Positions 7,634 to 17,344 of a DNA stretch of 64,000 nt are shown here, piece after piece; within the stretch, counting starts at the first letter, position 1; the number at the start of each line of letters is the position of its first letter. This DNA comes from Gemella massiliensis. GTDB taxonomy: Bacteria; Bacillota; Bacilli; Staphylococcales; Gemellaceae. The stretch lies in the NCBI RefSeq assembly GCF_900120125.1, contig NZ_LT635546.1:471344-535343 (forward strand), written 5' to 3'. Both the position numbers and the translations under genes were made by a program. The notes beneath the pieces were generated by a model that saw only the letters and a list, made by a program, of their open reading frames with translations, had not been told where the DNA came from and did no database searches.

Positions 7634-8704
7634 CTAAAACTTATTTGTCAAGGATTTGAAAAAGGCGTAGCCCTTGTCCTTGACAAATAAGTTGTGAAAT
7701 CTATTATCTAACAAGGAATTAAAGCCGGCATATTTTTATAGACTCTTTCCGTAACTCTTTTCTTTTTTCAACAGGAGAAAGCCAATTTAAAGTCTGCATA
7801 GGAAGACGGTTAGAGCGATATAGATACTTTTTCATCTGAGATATAAGATCATCATACGAAAAGAAAGATAAACGCCTGTAAAAACGTTCATTATCATTTC
7901 TATGACTACGCGTTCAACCTTACCGTTATGTCTAGGAGTTCTAGGTCTAATAAGTTGATGTTTAATGCCAAGATTATTACACAATACATCAAAAGGGTGT
8001 ATTCGTTTAGTATCTTTAAAATGTGTAAATTCAAAACCATTATCAGTTTGAATTATCTTGGGTTTATACCCAAAATAATCAATAGCCATTTTAACAAATT
8101 GAACAGTAGAGTATGATGATTGTTCTTTAAAAGGGAAAATAAATCTTTCCCTAGTAGCTTCATCAATGATAGTATATTGATAAAATTTATCAGGAATTTC
8201 TCCTACATAACAACGTTTAGGAACATATTTCACATCAAGTTGCCATTTTTTACCAATTTCAGTAGGTGTATTATAGGGTTTAGGTTTATAAGGAATTACT
8301 TTTTTCTTAGTATCTTTATAAAAACCTAATTTTCTAAGCACTCTAAATAAAGAACAAGGATGTCTTTTATAACCTTTGTTGAATTTAAGTTTAGCATATA
8401 ATTCAATCATAGAAATATTAGGATTACGTTTAATAAGATTTTTAATCCAAGACAATTCTTCAACTGTATGGGCGTTAGGGTGAATGGAATGAGGTCTATG
8501 AGACTTATCTATAAGAGACTCTTTAGTACCGTCATATTTTTTATTCCAACGCAAAAGAGAGGCTTTTGATATTTTATAGCGCCTACAAATAAAGCGAATA
8601 GAGTTACCGTTTCTATAAGTTTTAACTGCAGCTATTCTTGTTTGTAAAGTATGAGGTATATATCGTTGTGTTTTTTCTATATTTTCTGTTATAATAGTTT
8701 TCAT
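7634..8704 (-). pseudogene. IS1202-like transposase, frameshifted
   Basis: This copy is nearly identical to the intact 356-codon gene at 27058 but carries two indels. A CG insertion at about 7909-7912 shifts the frame just after the catalytic glutamate (NGKVER) and leads to a stop at 7832. A 2-bp loss near 7720 restores the original frame for the last codons. The D-D-E residues are still encoded, but about 65 residues after the glutamate are lost or scrambled. The product is probably inactive. Confidence 0.9.
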
Positions 8705-8801
8705 AAGAGTAAATTCCTTTTTTTGATTTGTAGGTAACTTCATTATACAGGATTTACTCTTCTTTTTTTATTATATGTCTCACATCTATTGTAACACTAC
8801 A

Positions 8802-8826
8802 CAAACTTTTTAAATTTTATAATTTT
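8802..8826. repeat. Target-site duplication of IS copy 2, promoter side
   Basis: Exact copy of 7443-7467. Its outer edge (8826) lies 28 bp before the first base of the -10 box at 8854. Confidence 0.95.
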
Positions 8827-8829
8827 ACT

Positions 8830-8859
8830 TTAACGTTTTATTAATAAATATGATATAAT
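8830..8859 (+). promoter_or_regulatory. Promoter of the aminotransferase gene (extended -10)
   Basis: TTAACG (8830-8835), an 18-nt spacer and TATAAT (8854-8859), with TGA directly before the -10 box, an extended -10. The IS target duplication ends 3 bp before the -35 element. Confidence 0.75.
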
Positions 8860-8885
8860 AATTATATTAATTTAGGAGGTTTTTT

Positions 8886-10133
8886 ATGTTATTTTTTTCC
8901 AAACTGGGTCAAAATTTAATTTTACCTAAAGATGTACTTATTCAATCAAAAGAAACAGTAGCAGTTAAAGGTGCTGTTAATGCTACTGTAGGGATAGCTA
9001 CTAAAAATAAAAAAGCTATTGGATTAGATAAAATAGATGAAATTATTAATGAAATAAATAAAACTGAATATCTACCATACTCTCCCACACCGGGACTTCC
9101 TAGGCTTCGAGAACTTTGGAAGGAAAAAATCTTAAAAGATAACGATGCTTTAGATGAAAAGTATTTGTCACTTCCAATGGTAACAACCGGTATTACTCAA
9201 GGTATCGATACCGTGGCCAATCTTTTTAGCGAAAAAGGTGATGCTCTTCTGCTACCAAATCTATTCTGGCAAAACTATGCACAAATATATTCTGTAAAAT
9301 TAGAAAATAAAATCTATAGATACACTCAATTCAATAATAAAAATAATTTTAATCTGGAAAATTTTGAAAAAACCCTATATTCTATAAAAGAAAATAAAAT
9401 TTCAATAATTTTAAATTTTCCTAATAATCCAACGGGATACACCCCTTCTGTTAATGAATTATATTCATTGATTAATATTATAGATTCTTTTGCCAAAAAA
9501 AAACCTGCTAAGAAACTTATAATTATTTCTGATGATGCTTATTTTGGTTTATTTTTTGAAAAAAATCATAAAAATTCTTCATTAAATTTTACCGCTAAAC
9601 TTTCTGATAATGAAAATTGTCTTGTTATAAAATTAGACGGAATTACTAAAGAGTTTTACAGTTGGGGGCTACGTATAGGATTTATTACTTATTATACAAA
9701 AGATTCCAACCTGAAAAATATTATTTTAGAAAAAACTCAAGGATATTTACGTAGCACAACTTCATCCCCTGCTAATTTATCTCAGCAAATAGCTATTTGT
9801 TTATTAACAAGTTCAGCAGCTATAGACCAAAAAATAAAAAACGATAAACTTGTTGAAGAACGCTACAATGTACTAAAAGGTGCAATAAGGGATCAAAAAC
9901 TAGAAAATGAGGTAACTATTCTACCTTTTAATTCCGGTTATTTTTTCACTATAAAAATGCCAAATAATATTAATGCCCATAAATTTAGATTGAAATTTTT
10001 ACATGAGTATAAGTACGGAGTTTATTCAATGGATGATAGACATATTCGTATTGCATTTTCTTGTTTAGATAAAGAGATTATTCCCGATTTAATTAAGAAA
10101 TTTAAAGAGTGTGTTATAAGCTTCAAAAAATAA
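8886..10133 (+). CDS. PLP-dependent class I/II aminotransferase
   Basis: A 415-residue fold-type I aminotransferase. Visible landmarks are the cofactor-stacking region (TTGITQGIDTVANLF), NFPNNPTGY, the phosphate/pyridine region ISDDAYFGLF, the Schiff-base lysine in LDGITKEFYSWGLRIG, and a terminal HIRIAFS arginine that normally binds the substrate carboxylate. The pattern fits aspartate/aromatic-type aminotransferases acting in amino-acid metabolism; the substrate cannot be assigned. A consensus TTAGGAGG ribosome site precedes the ATG. It appears to be transcribed alone, from a promoter that was left intact by the upstream IS. Confidence 0.85.
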   Translation: MLFFSKLGQNLILPKDVLIQSKETVAVKGAVNATVGIATKNKKAIGLDKIDEIINEINKTEYLPYSPTPGLPRLRELWKEKILKDNDALDEKYLSLPMVTTGITQGIDTVANLFSEKGDALLLPNLFWQNYAQIYSVKLENKIYRYTQFNNKNNFNLENFEKTLYSIKENKISIILNFPNNPTGYTPSVNELYSLINIIDSFAKKKPAKKLIIISDDAYFGLFFEKNHKNSSLNFTAKLSDNENCLVIKLDGITKEFYSWGLRIGFITYYTKDSNLKNIILEKTQGYLRSTTSSPANLSQQIAICLLTSSAAIDQKIKNDKLVEERYNVLKGAIRDQKLENEVTILPFNSGYFFTIKMPNNINAHKFRLKFLHEYKYGVYSMDDRHIRIAFSCLDKEIIPDLIKKFKECVISFKK

Positions 10134-10242
10134 TCAAGAAAATTTTTATTCACTTCACAAAATCGAACCGAATTTTAACTATAAAACCTTTGATTTAATC
10201 TAATTTAATTGATTATATAATAAAATTAGATGAACAATAATG

Positions 10243-10264
10243 ACCACCCCTGAAAAGGGGTGGT
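10243..10264 (+). repeat. Subterminal hairpin at the tnpA-distal end of the IS200-like element
   Basis: A 9-bp perfect stem (ACCACCCCT and AGGGGTGGT) with a GAAA loop, followed on the plus strand by TTTTCTC. It may also terminate the aminotransferase transcript. Confidence 0.7.
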
Positions 10265-10376
10265 TTTCTCTTCGGGTATAACCCTTTGTTACTAACACGC
10301 ACCTCAAGGCGCTGGCTTTCACATTCGTTCAAGCCCTATTGTATTTTTACGCCCGCTACCCGTCAAACGGGTTTAT

Positions 10377-10841
10377 CTATTTTTTCTTATTTCCAAATGG
10401 ATTTGTATATTCTTTTGTTGTCAGTTTATCTATTGCAATATCATGCGCTTCTTGATCTTTGATGTATTTTCTTATTGTACCTTCATTCAAACCTACAGTA
10501 CTTACATAGTATCCTTCTGCCCAAAACTTTCTATTCCCATACTTATACTTCAGGTTTGCATGCATATCAAATATCATCAGTGAACTTTTTCCTTTCAAAT
10601 ATCCCATAAAACTTGATACACTATATTTTAGTGGTATTGATAACAGCAAATGTATATGATCTGGCATTATATGTCCTTCTATTATTTCCACTCCTTTATA
10701 CTTACATAACCTTTTTATTATATCTACTATATCTCGTTTGTATTGATTAAATTCTATTTTTCGTCTATACTTAGGGGTAAATACAATATGGTATTTACAT
10801 ATCCACTTTGTATGCGATAAACTATTATGTTTATTTGCCAT
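10377..10841 (-). CDS. tnpA: IS200-family transposase TnpA (Y1 HuH nuclease)
   Basis: A 154-residue single-strand DNA transposase. The HuH metal site is in MPDHIHLLLSIP, and a tyrosine in the C-terminal helix region (TIRKYIKDQEAHD) is the expected catalytic residue. The family context is WICKYHIVFTPKYRRKI near the start. I use the ATG at 10841 (MANKHNSL); the ATG four codons earlier sits directly on the ribosome site. The ribosome site is masked by a long hairpin (10846-10909), as known for IS200. ACCCGTcaaACGGGT follows the stop. The gene looks intact. Confidence 0.92.
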   Translation of the reverse strand: MANKHNSLSHTKWICKYHIVFTPKYRRKIEFNQYKRDIVDIIKRLCKYKGVEIIEGHIMPDHIHLLLSIPLKYSVSSFMGYLKGKSSLMIFDMHANLKYKYGNRKFWAEGYYVSTVGLNEGTIRKYIKDQEAHDIAIDKLTTKEYTNPFGNKKK

Positions 10842-10845
10842 AATT

Positions 10846-10909
10846 AAAATCATCCTTTCTTTATTTTAGTGCTTGAACTACTCTTATTTTATCAAGAAAG
10901 GATGATTTT
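10846..10909 (-). promoter_or_regulatory. Leader hairpin masking the tnpA ribosome-binding site
   Basis: 16-bp perfect arms (AAAATCATCCTTTCTT at 10846-10861, AAGAAAGGATGATTTT at 10894-10909) flank a 32-nt loop. On the minus-strand mRNA the downstream arm contains AAAGG, the tnpA Shine-Dalgarno sequence. Folding would block translation, as described for IS200. Confidence 0.8.
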
Positions 10910-10994
10910 TCAATTGTTTAACTCTTTTCTCGCACCCGCATAGCGGGTGGTTTATTGTTTCGGAGACTTCGCCTCCTCAACTGGCTAAAGCCAT

Positions 10995-11043
10995 TAATGA
11001 AAAAATGCTAAACAACGTGATGCTGTTTAGCATTTTTTCATTA
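10995..11043. terminator. Strong bidirectional terminator after the 11098 lipoprotein gene
   Basis: 20-bp perfect arms (core AAAAAATGCTAAACA and TGTTTAGCATTTTTT) with a 9-nt loop give A-tract/T-tract stems on both strands. It lies between the IS200-like element and the lipoprotein gene. Confidence 0.85.
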
Positions 11044-11097
11044 TTTTTTTCTCGTGCACCGCATTTTAAACAGAGGATATTTTCTTATTTTGTTATC

Positions 11098-12168
11098 TTA
11101 ATTCTTTTTTTCTACTTTTACAAAATCCCAAATTTTAGCTATATCATCTACACTCTTACTTACTTTAGAAATATTTTTTTCTGTTTTCCCATTTATATTA
11201 TAACAATCATACACGTTGTATAAAACTATATCTCCATCCATATTTTCATATACCATTTTAAGGATATGTTTACCATCTTTATTCTTATCACTTGAAATAT
11301 TATGGTATATTAATTCTTTTATATCTTTAGGATATTGTTGATAAAGTACATCTGTTTCTTTATCATTTCTAGGTTTTTTTCCGTCCCATAAAACACGGGC
11401 GATTGTTTTATCTTCTACAAATTTTACAGCACCCGGATCAATATATCCACCTATCTTTAATGATTTACCAATTTTAGTTAATTCATTTCCCATATGATAA
11501 ACTTCATCGTCTTTTGTAATAATGTAACTTCCTTGAATATCTTTAGCATTATCTATCACTTTTTCAAATTTTTTATCAAATTTCTTATTATAAACTGTAC
11601 CATCTTTTGTAAGGGCTAAAAACCAATAATTAAATACGCTAGATGAAACCTTAACTACATCTTTTATATCATCAATTTTAGTAAATTCTTTATATGTTTT
11701 ATCAAAACCGTTGAATTTTTCTTTACCAAATGAATATAAATTACCGTCTTTATCCACAGCTACAACACCTAAGTTATATGGAGTTGAACTAACAATATTC
11801 CCTCCCAGTTTTTTGGGTTCATTTAAGTGTCCTCCATTTATACTATCAACACCTTCTATGTACAAATCATTGTTTTTGTCAATCCAAGCATGTCCGGAAA
11901 CAAGATCTTTTATATTTTCTAAAAACTTAGTCGGTTTATCAACATCAACAGTTTCTTTACTAAAGGCTAATCCCCCACCTATGTAATACGCATTTCCTTT
12001 GTTGGTAAGTACGGAAATTCTGGAACTATCCACTCTATATGTTTCTACTTGTTCTGTTCCTCCCGATGAGCTCTTTGAATCACTGCCCGATTTTCCACAT
12101 CCTGTAACGATAAATAAACACATTACCGCTATAGTAAAAGCTACAATACCTTTTTTCATTTTTCTCAT
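11098..12168 (-). CDS. Lipoprotein with RCC1/BNR-like repeats
   Basis: A lipoprotein signal (hydrophobic core, lipobox IVTGC, then a Gly/Ser-rich linker) anchors it outside the membrane. The body has at least five short similar units of the form xxDxxGxxYxxG: LTNKGNAYYIGG, IDKNNDLYIEG, VDKDGNLYSFG, LTKDGTVYNKK and ITKDDEVYHMG. These resemble RCC1/beta-propeller repeats and suggest a small propeller of unknown ligand. I start at ATG 12168, 7 nt after AAAGGAGAT, giving 356 residues; an upstream ATG at 12204 lacks a ribosome site. No operon partner. Confidence 0.75.
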   Translation of the reverse strand: MRKMKKGIVAFTIAVMCLFIVTGCGKSGSDSKSSSGGTEQVETYRVDSSRISVLTNKGNAYYIGGGLAFSKETVDVDKPTKFLENIKDLVSGHAWIDKNNDLYIEGVDSINGGHLNEPKKLGGNIVSSTPYNLGVVAVDKDGNLYSFGKEKFNGFDKTYKEFTKIDDIKDVVKVSSSVFNYWFLALTKDGTVYNKKFDKKFEKVIDNAKDIQGSYIITKDDEVYHMGNELTKIGKSLKIGGYIDPGAVKFVEDKTIARVLWDGKKPRNDKETDVLYQQYPKDIKELIYHNISSDKNKDGKHILKMVYENMDGDIVLYNVYDCYNINGKTEKNISKVSKSVDDIAKIWDFVKVEKKN

Positions 12169-12863
12169 TTTAATATCTCCTTTTTTTGTTTTTTTATACT
12201 GCATTTCGCCTTTAGAAGTTACCCCTAATAACTTCTATACATTCTGTTTTAAGCTTATAACCACATCGAACTATATGATAATTATAAACTCAGACTTTAC
12301 TTGCTACAGAATTTCTAAAAAATTCTCTTTAAAAATCTAAGCAAAAAGGCAAAAAATTCAGAATATTTAGCTAAAAATATTATAATATAATTGTAATAAA
12401 AAATCGACTTTTTTTATATTCGTATAGTACCAAGTTTTCTTTATTAATTTTCAAAGCAAATTCAAGTTTCACTATAATAGCTAACTTTGTACTCATAGTT
12501 TCATAACTTAGATATTAAGCTTTTTTCATTATGAATTTTATTGTTTCATTGAATAAATTTTTTGTTATTTCTTGAATAGTATTAATTGTTTAAACGTCAT
12601 ATTTTTTAATTAAATATATAATGATATTTATTTTTATTTCTATTAATAATTTTATATGGTAATTTTTTTCATTGCCATAATAATGGTTTTTTATCCTATA
12701 TAATTTTTATAATTTTTTAATATTTTCATACAAAAATATTAAAAATCCTAGAAATGAGTTTTTTACAACTATTTCTTGGATTTTCTTTATTTTTGAATCA
12801 ACTTTATTATATTCCATATCGCTACAGAACTATTTAATTTGATTAATTCAAAGGTATATATAT
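12169..12863. other. Long AT-rich intergenic region with a leader hairpin and a terminator
   Basis: No gene is supported here. A 9-bp stem-loop (TAGAAGTTA at 12213-12221, TAACTTCTA at 12229-12237) lies in the probable leader of the lipoprotein gene. The cyd operon terminator is at 12742-12784. The rest is very AT-rich without recognisable structure. Confidence 0.5.
12742..12784 (-). terminator. Terminator of the cydABDC operon
   Basis: 14-bp arms with one mismatch (AAAATCCTAGAAAT and ATTTCTTGGATTTT) and a T-run on the minus strand, 80 bp past the cydC stop. Confidence 0.7.
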
Positions 12864-14615
12864 CTATTTTATATTATCCATATCGTACAATTTACGATAT
12901 TTTTCATTCGTTCTATACAACTTTTCATGTGTACCATCCATTTCTACACATCCATCTTTAATAAATATTATTCTATCCATATATTCAATAGAATTTAGAT
13001 GATGCGTAATCCACACTATTGTTTTATCTTTACTTGTTTCAAAAATTGTTTTTAATAATTCATGTTCTGTTTTTGGATCAAGTCCAACAGTCGGTTCATC
13101 AAGTAACAGTAATTCATTATTTTGAATAATACTACGTGCAAAAGCTATACGTTGTCTTTCTCCACCCGAAAATCTACTACCCATTTCAAAAACATTTGTA
13201 TCAATACCTTCCGATAGACTATCAATTAATGATGTTAATTGTGCTTTGTCCAAACTCTCAATTATTTTTTCGTTAATTTCCTTATCACTTAATACAATAT
13301 CATCATTATCAAGTAATGATAATTTTAAATTTTCTTTAATTGTCATATCAAACAAATAAGGTTTTTGATTTAAAAGCGAAATTTCCGTACCTAATAATTT
13401 TTCACTTGGTACTTTATTCAATACTGAAATATTTCCTGTATAATTCGTATATGTTCCTGTCAGCAATTTAATAAGCGTTGATTTTCCTACACCACTTCGC
13501 CCTAATATTGCAACTTTTTCTCCTTTTTTTATAGAAAGTGAAATATTATTTAAAATTGTTTTCCCATCTTCATATTCAAAACTTACATTTTCAATATCAA
13601 TAATATTATTTTCTTTATTATTTTTTGTAACTATTGTATCTAATGTTTTTTCTTCTTGTGCGTAGAACTCTTTAACTCGATTAATCGATACTTCATATCC
13701 CGGCATATGTGAGATTGCCTCACCCGTCATAACAGCAACACTCATTACAGATAGTGCCATCATACAAAATGAAGCTATATAAACATTTTCTATTGTATTA
13801 TTTAATGTCATGTTCCAACAGCTGTAAATCATAAAAAATACAGTAAAACCCGCTAATAAGTTAACAATATTTTCTCTAAAATGAACGAATGCCTTTATCT
13901 TTGCTTCACGTTTAAGAAGTCGAGATTCTTTTTCTTGATAATCAATCATAAACTCTTTTATTTTATTTGATGAGATCCAATCACTTATTCCAAATACTGC
14001 ACTCGTAAAATTACGATATAAATCATATTTTGCTTTTTTCATTATATGGAAATTATTACGTGTAAATATAAGGGATACAAATGGGACAACAAAGATGATA
14101 AACAATCCGAATAATGTAGCAATTATAGCATAACTCATATCATAACCAAACATTACTGTCACGAAAATCACATATAATATAAGTGAGATAACACTAGGAA
14201 AAATAGTCTTTAAATAAATATTTTGTAAATGTTCTATATCCTCCGATATAATTCCTAATAAATCACCTGATTTATATTCTTTTTTTAATTTCAGTGCTTG
14301 TGGTTCTAGTATTTTATACACCCTACTTCTCATTTTTTCAATAATACCCAGCACTAAATTATGACTTAATAGACGTTGCACATAAGCAAATGTAGATTGT
14401 GATAATGAAAAGGTTCTTGTTAATACTGTCGGCACTTGTAACATTAGTATATTCCCTAAACGTAATGATGACTTACTGATAAGAAATCCTGATACATACA
14501 TCAGTGCTGCACCGCTAACTACAGAAAACATACCCAGTAGAACTACGGCACTCATCATTTTTTTGTTGCGTCTGATTTCAGTTCTAATAATAGAATTATT
14601 TTTCACCATAGCCAC
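12864..14615 (-). CDS. cydC: CydC subunit of the CydDC thiol exporter
   Basis: A half-transporter of 583 residues: six membrane helices up to about residue 300, then an ABC ATPase domain with Walker A GRSGVGKST, signature FSGGERQRIAFARS and Walker B LLLLDEPTVGLD. CydDC exports glutathione/cysteine-type thiols and is needed for assembly of cytochrome bd. Its start overlaps the end of the preceding ABC gene by 20 bp. The C/D naming relies on order after cydAB and on general similarity. Confidence 0.9.
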   Translation of the reverse strand: MAMVKNNSIIRTEIRRNKKMMSAVVLLGMFSVVSGAALMYVSGFLISKSSLRLGNILMLQVPTVLTRTFSLSQSTFAYVQRLLSHNLVLGIIEKMRSRVYKILEPQALKLKKEYKSGDLLGIISEDIEHLQNIYLKTIFPSVISLILYVIFVTVMFGYDMSYAIIATLFGLFIIFVVPFVSLIFTRNNFHIMKKAKYDLYRNFTSAVFGISDWISSNKIKEFMIDYQEKESRLLKREAKIKAFVHFRENIVNLLAGFTVFFMIYSCWNMTLNNTIENVYIASFCMMALSVMSVAVMTGEAISHMPGYEVSINRVKEFYAQEEKTLDTIVTKNNKENNIIDIENVSFEYEDGKTILNNISLSIKKGEKVAILGRSGVGKSTLIKLLTGTYTNYTGNISVLNKVPSEKLLGTEISLLNQKPYLFDMTIKENLKLSLLDNDDIVLSDKEINEKIIESLDKAQLTSLIDSLSEGIDTNVFEMGSRFSGGERQRIAFARSIIQNNELLLLDEPTVGLDPKTEHELLKTIFETSKDKTIVWITHHLNSIEYMDRIIFIKDGCVEMDGTHEKLYRTNEKYRKLYDMDNIK

Positions 14616-16314
14616 CTCCTACTAAATTTGATTTTAATTTATCATATCTATCACTTACTCTAAAATCAGAGATTTTTTCATAATCTACCACTTTTCCACT
14701 ATCTAAATGAACGATATAATCTGTATTATTTAACCAATGCAATCTATGCGTTGCTATAATAACCGTGCGTTCTTTAAATAATTCAAGCAATTTTTCTTTT
14801 ATCTCAAATTCGGTTTCAATATCTAAATGACTTGTCGGTTCATCGAGAATAATAATTTCTCTATCACTAATTAAAGCACGTGCTATTGCTACACGTTGTG
14901 CTTGCCCACCGCTTAATTCTTGTCCGGCTTCTCCGATTAAAGTGTCATATTTATCCGGTAGTGTGTTAATAAAACTATCCAATCCTACTATGTTACACAC
15001 CTGTTCTAAGCGTTTATCACTTATATTTTCATCTGTATAAAAGAGAATATTGTTACGTATCGTATCAGGGAAAATATATGGAAATTGTGAAATATATGAA
15101 ATTTTTAATGCCCATTGTATATCAGTAAGTTTTATTTCCTCATTATTAATACGAAGTATTCCTGTAGTTTGATTATTAAAACCGGCTAAAATAGAAATAA
15201 GAGATGTCTTACCACTACCGCTTTGTCCTACAAGGCACACCCTATCTCCTTTATTAATCGTTAAGGATATATTATTTAGAATAATTTTATTATCTTTTTG
15301 TAAACTAATATTTTCCAATGAAATATTTTTGACATTTGAAATATTAACTTTTTCTTCTTTATTTTTTATATTTTTTATTATCATACGATGAATATCTTCA
15401 TATGCCATTTGACCATCTAATGTTGCATGATAATCTGTAGCAGCTTGTTTCATCGGCAGGAAAAATTCCGGTGCTATCAACAAAACTGTTAACGACGGTA
15501 ATAACACTGTACTACCATCAAGCAAAAGTATTCCCAATCTTACTGCAAGCAGTGCAATAGCAATAGTGGTTAAAAAATCCAACGCAAAACTATTTAAAAA
15601 TGCCACGGTTAGTGTTTTCATCGTACTTTGACGATATTCACTATTTTTTTTCTCCATGATAGGTAAATAATTTTTACTAATACCTAAAAATTTTAAAGTT
15701 TCTATTCCTCTAACAGTATCTATAAAATTATTTGATAAAGCACGATATTTTTTATATTGTCTATTAGCCATATCTCGAGCATTAATACCGAGCAAAATCA
15801 TAAAAATTACAATTACCGGTATTACCGATATTATCATAAGTGCAGATACATAATCAGTATAAAATATAAATATTACTATAAGAGCAGGTATAATACCGCC
15901 ACGTAACTTTTTCGATACATTAAGCTCAAAATATTGTTTTACTTTGCCAATTCCGTCAATAGCTAAAGTAACTAATTTACCGGAACCTTCTCTTGTTGTA
16001 AACTCAGGTCCTAAATTAAAATAACTGCTTAATAATTCTTTACGCAGGTTTTTTTCAAATTCAATAGCGTGTTTTTCTGTCACATACTGCTCCAAATGTA
16101 AAAACAGCGTTCTAAATATATAACCCATTAAAAAAAGTATACTATCTCTTAATACATTATCAAAATTTTTATCAAACAATCCCACGATAGCCTTAGCTAA
16201 AAAAGCAGCCTGTATAATAATACAAACTGCTTCTAATGTTGATAATACTAATAATGTCAATGTAAGACTTTTTTTAACAGGAAGTTTCAACTTTTCTTCC
16301 TTTTTCTTCATCAA
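14596..16314 (-). CDS. cydD: CydD subunit of the CydDC thiol exporter
   Basis: A 572-residue ABC half-transporter with an N-terminal membrane domain and an ATPase domain carrying GQSGSGKTSL, LSGGQAQRVAIARAL and IIILDEPTSHLD. Together with CydC it forms the heterodimeric exporter required for heme insertion into cytochrome bd. It begins one base after the cydB stop and overlaps cydC, so the four genes are one operon. Two ATGs are adjacent at the start. Confidence 0.9.
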   Translation of the reverse strand: MMKKKEEKLKLPVKKSLTLTLLVLSTLEAVCIIIQAAFLAKAIVGLFDKNFDNVLRDSILFLMGYIFRTLFLHLEQYVTEKHAIEFEKNLRKELLSSYFNLGPEFTTREGSGKLVTLAIDGIGKVKQYFELNVSKKLRGGIIPALIVIFIFYTDYVSALMIISVIPVIVIFMILLGINARDMANRQYKKYRALSNNFIDTVRGIETLKFLGISKNYLPIMEKKNSEYRQSTMKTLTVAFLNSFALDFLTTIAIALLAVRLGILLLDGSTVLLPSLTVLLIAPEFFLPMKQAATDYHATLDGQMAYEDIHRMIIKNIKNKEEKVNISNVKNISLENISLQKDNKIILNNISLTINKGDRVCLVGQSGSGKTSLISILAGFNNQTTGILRINNEEIKLTDIQWALKISYISQFPYIFPDTIRNNILFYTDENISDKRLEQVCNIVGLDSFINTLPDKYDTLIGEAGQELSGGQAQRVAIARALISDREIIILDEPTSHLDIETEFEIKEKLLELFKERTVIIATHRLHWLNNTDYIVHLDSGKVVDYEKISDFRVSDRYDKLKSNLVGGGYGEK

Positions 16315-17343
16315 TTAGTACTCCAATTCATCTTCTTTTGTTAGTCGTTTTCTAAAAATAGAATATGACCATACTTGGTATCCAAGGACGAATGGCAATA
16401 AGAATAACGCTACTATTGTCATAAGTCTTAGAGTATAAATTCCGCTTGCAGCATCATATATAAATAGTGATTGTGTAACATCATTACTGTTTATGATAGC
16501 TCTTGGGAACATTCCAACAAAAACACTCAATGTAAGGAATGCTAACGTACCAGATGTACATAAAAATGCCGATAAATCTTTTCCTTTGAAGTTTAAAATG
16601 AACGAAACTACGAAGAACGCCACAGCTATTAATGCCAAGATTAATCCTATATAGTAATTATTTATAAAAATGTCCGTTTTAAACAACGCCCAAACTGCAA
16701 ATACCAGTGTAACAACTGCAGCAAACGGGAATAATAGTGCGGAAATACCACGTGCGGCATTTCTTAATTCACCTGTTGTTTTAAGTGCTAAAAATTGTGC
16801 ACCATGAACAAGCATTAGTAATAACATCATAATACCACCTAAAATAGTAAACGGTGATAATAATCCTAAAAATCCATCAATCAGATTTTTCTTATCATCA
16901 AGGTTAGCCCCTGTCATAAAATTAGCAACGGCTACTCCCCATAAAATCGGTGGTAAAAAGCTACCAATAAACATTGCGAAGTCACATGCTTTAATCCACT
17001 TTCTATTATTACCTAATTTACCTCTAAATTCAAACGAAACGCCTCGTAAAATTAAAGCAACAAGCATCAATACAAACGCAATATAATATCCGCTAAATAA
17101 TTTACCATACCAGATAGGAAATGCGGCAAACATCGCTCCACCACCGGTAAGCAACCAAACTTCATTAGCATCCCAAAACGGACCGATTGTATTAAAGTAC
17201 ACACGTTTTTCAACATCATTAGTACCCAATATTTGTGCTAATATACCAACACCAAAATCATATCCTTCTAATACGAAAAATCCTGTAAATAACACTGTAA
17301 TTAGTAAGAACCATATATTTGGTAAAGCTACTGACCAATCCAT
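16315..17343 (-). CDS. cydB: Cytochrome bd quinol oxidase subunit II
   Basis: A 342-residue, eight- to nine-helix membrane protein that partners CydA in the bd-type terminal oxidase. The N-terminal FFVLEGYDFGVGIL segment and NEVWLLTGGGAMFAAFP are family hallmarks. It starts one base after the cydA stop and is followed directly by cydD. Confidence 0.95.
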   Translation of the reverse strand: MDWSVALPNIWFLLITVLFTGFFVLEGYDFGVGILAQILGTNDVEKRVYFNTIGPFWDANEVWLLTGGGAMFAAFPIWYGKLFSGYYIAFVLMLVALILRGVSFEFRGKLGNNRKWIKACDFAMFIGSFLPPILWGVAVANFMTGANLDDKKNLIDGFLGLLSPFTILGGIMMLLLMLVHGAQFLALKTTGELRNAARGISALLFPFAAVVTLVFAVWALFKTDIFINNYYIGLILALIAVAFFVVSFILNFKGKDLSAFLCTSGTLAFLTLSVFVGMFPRAIINSNDVTQSLFIYDAASGIYTLRLMTIVALFLLPFVLGYQVWSYSIFRKRLTKEDELEY

Positions 17344-17344
17344 A

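Larger units (their letters stand above)
7468..8801 (-). mobile_element. IS1202-like insertion sequence, copy 2 (transposase broken)
   Basis: A 1334-bp element with tips TGTACA (7468) and ...CTACA (8801), flanked by a perfect 25-bp duplication. The two ends share the subterminal block GATGTGAGACA as imperfect inverted repeats. The long duplication and DDE transposase fit the IS1202 family (24-29 bp subgroup). The left end faces the aminotransferase promoter and stops 28 bp before its -10 box. Confidence 0.9.
10243..10990 (-). mobile_element. IS200/IS605-family element with tnpA only (IS200 type)
   Basis: The element is more GC-rich than its surroundings and holds one small HuH transposase and no tnpB. 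End-type hairpins occur on both sides: ACCACCCCT/AGGGGTGGT at 10243-10264 and CACCCGC/GCGGGTG at 10933-10949. Both are followed by GGTGGTTT or a close match and point the same way, as in this family. Such elements have no terminal inverted repeats or target duplications, so the exact boundaries are estimates. Confidence 0.8.

Noticed and set aside
7443-8826. Xer (dif/pdif) site next to the IS, as for another IS1202 subgroup
   Set aside because: No 11-6-11 Xer-like site flanks any of the four insertions; a promoter is the shared neighbour instead.
10243-10990. TnpB or omega-RNA in the IS200-like element
   Set aside because: The element has room only for tnpA, and no RuvC-type ORF is present.
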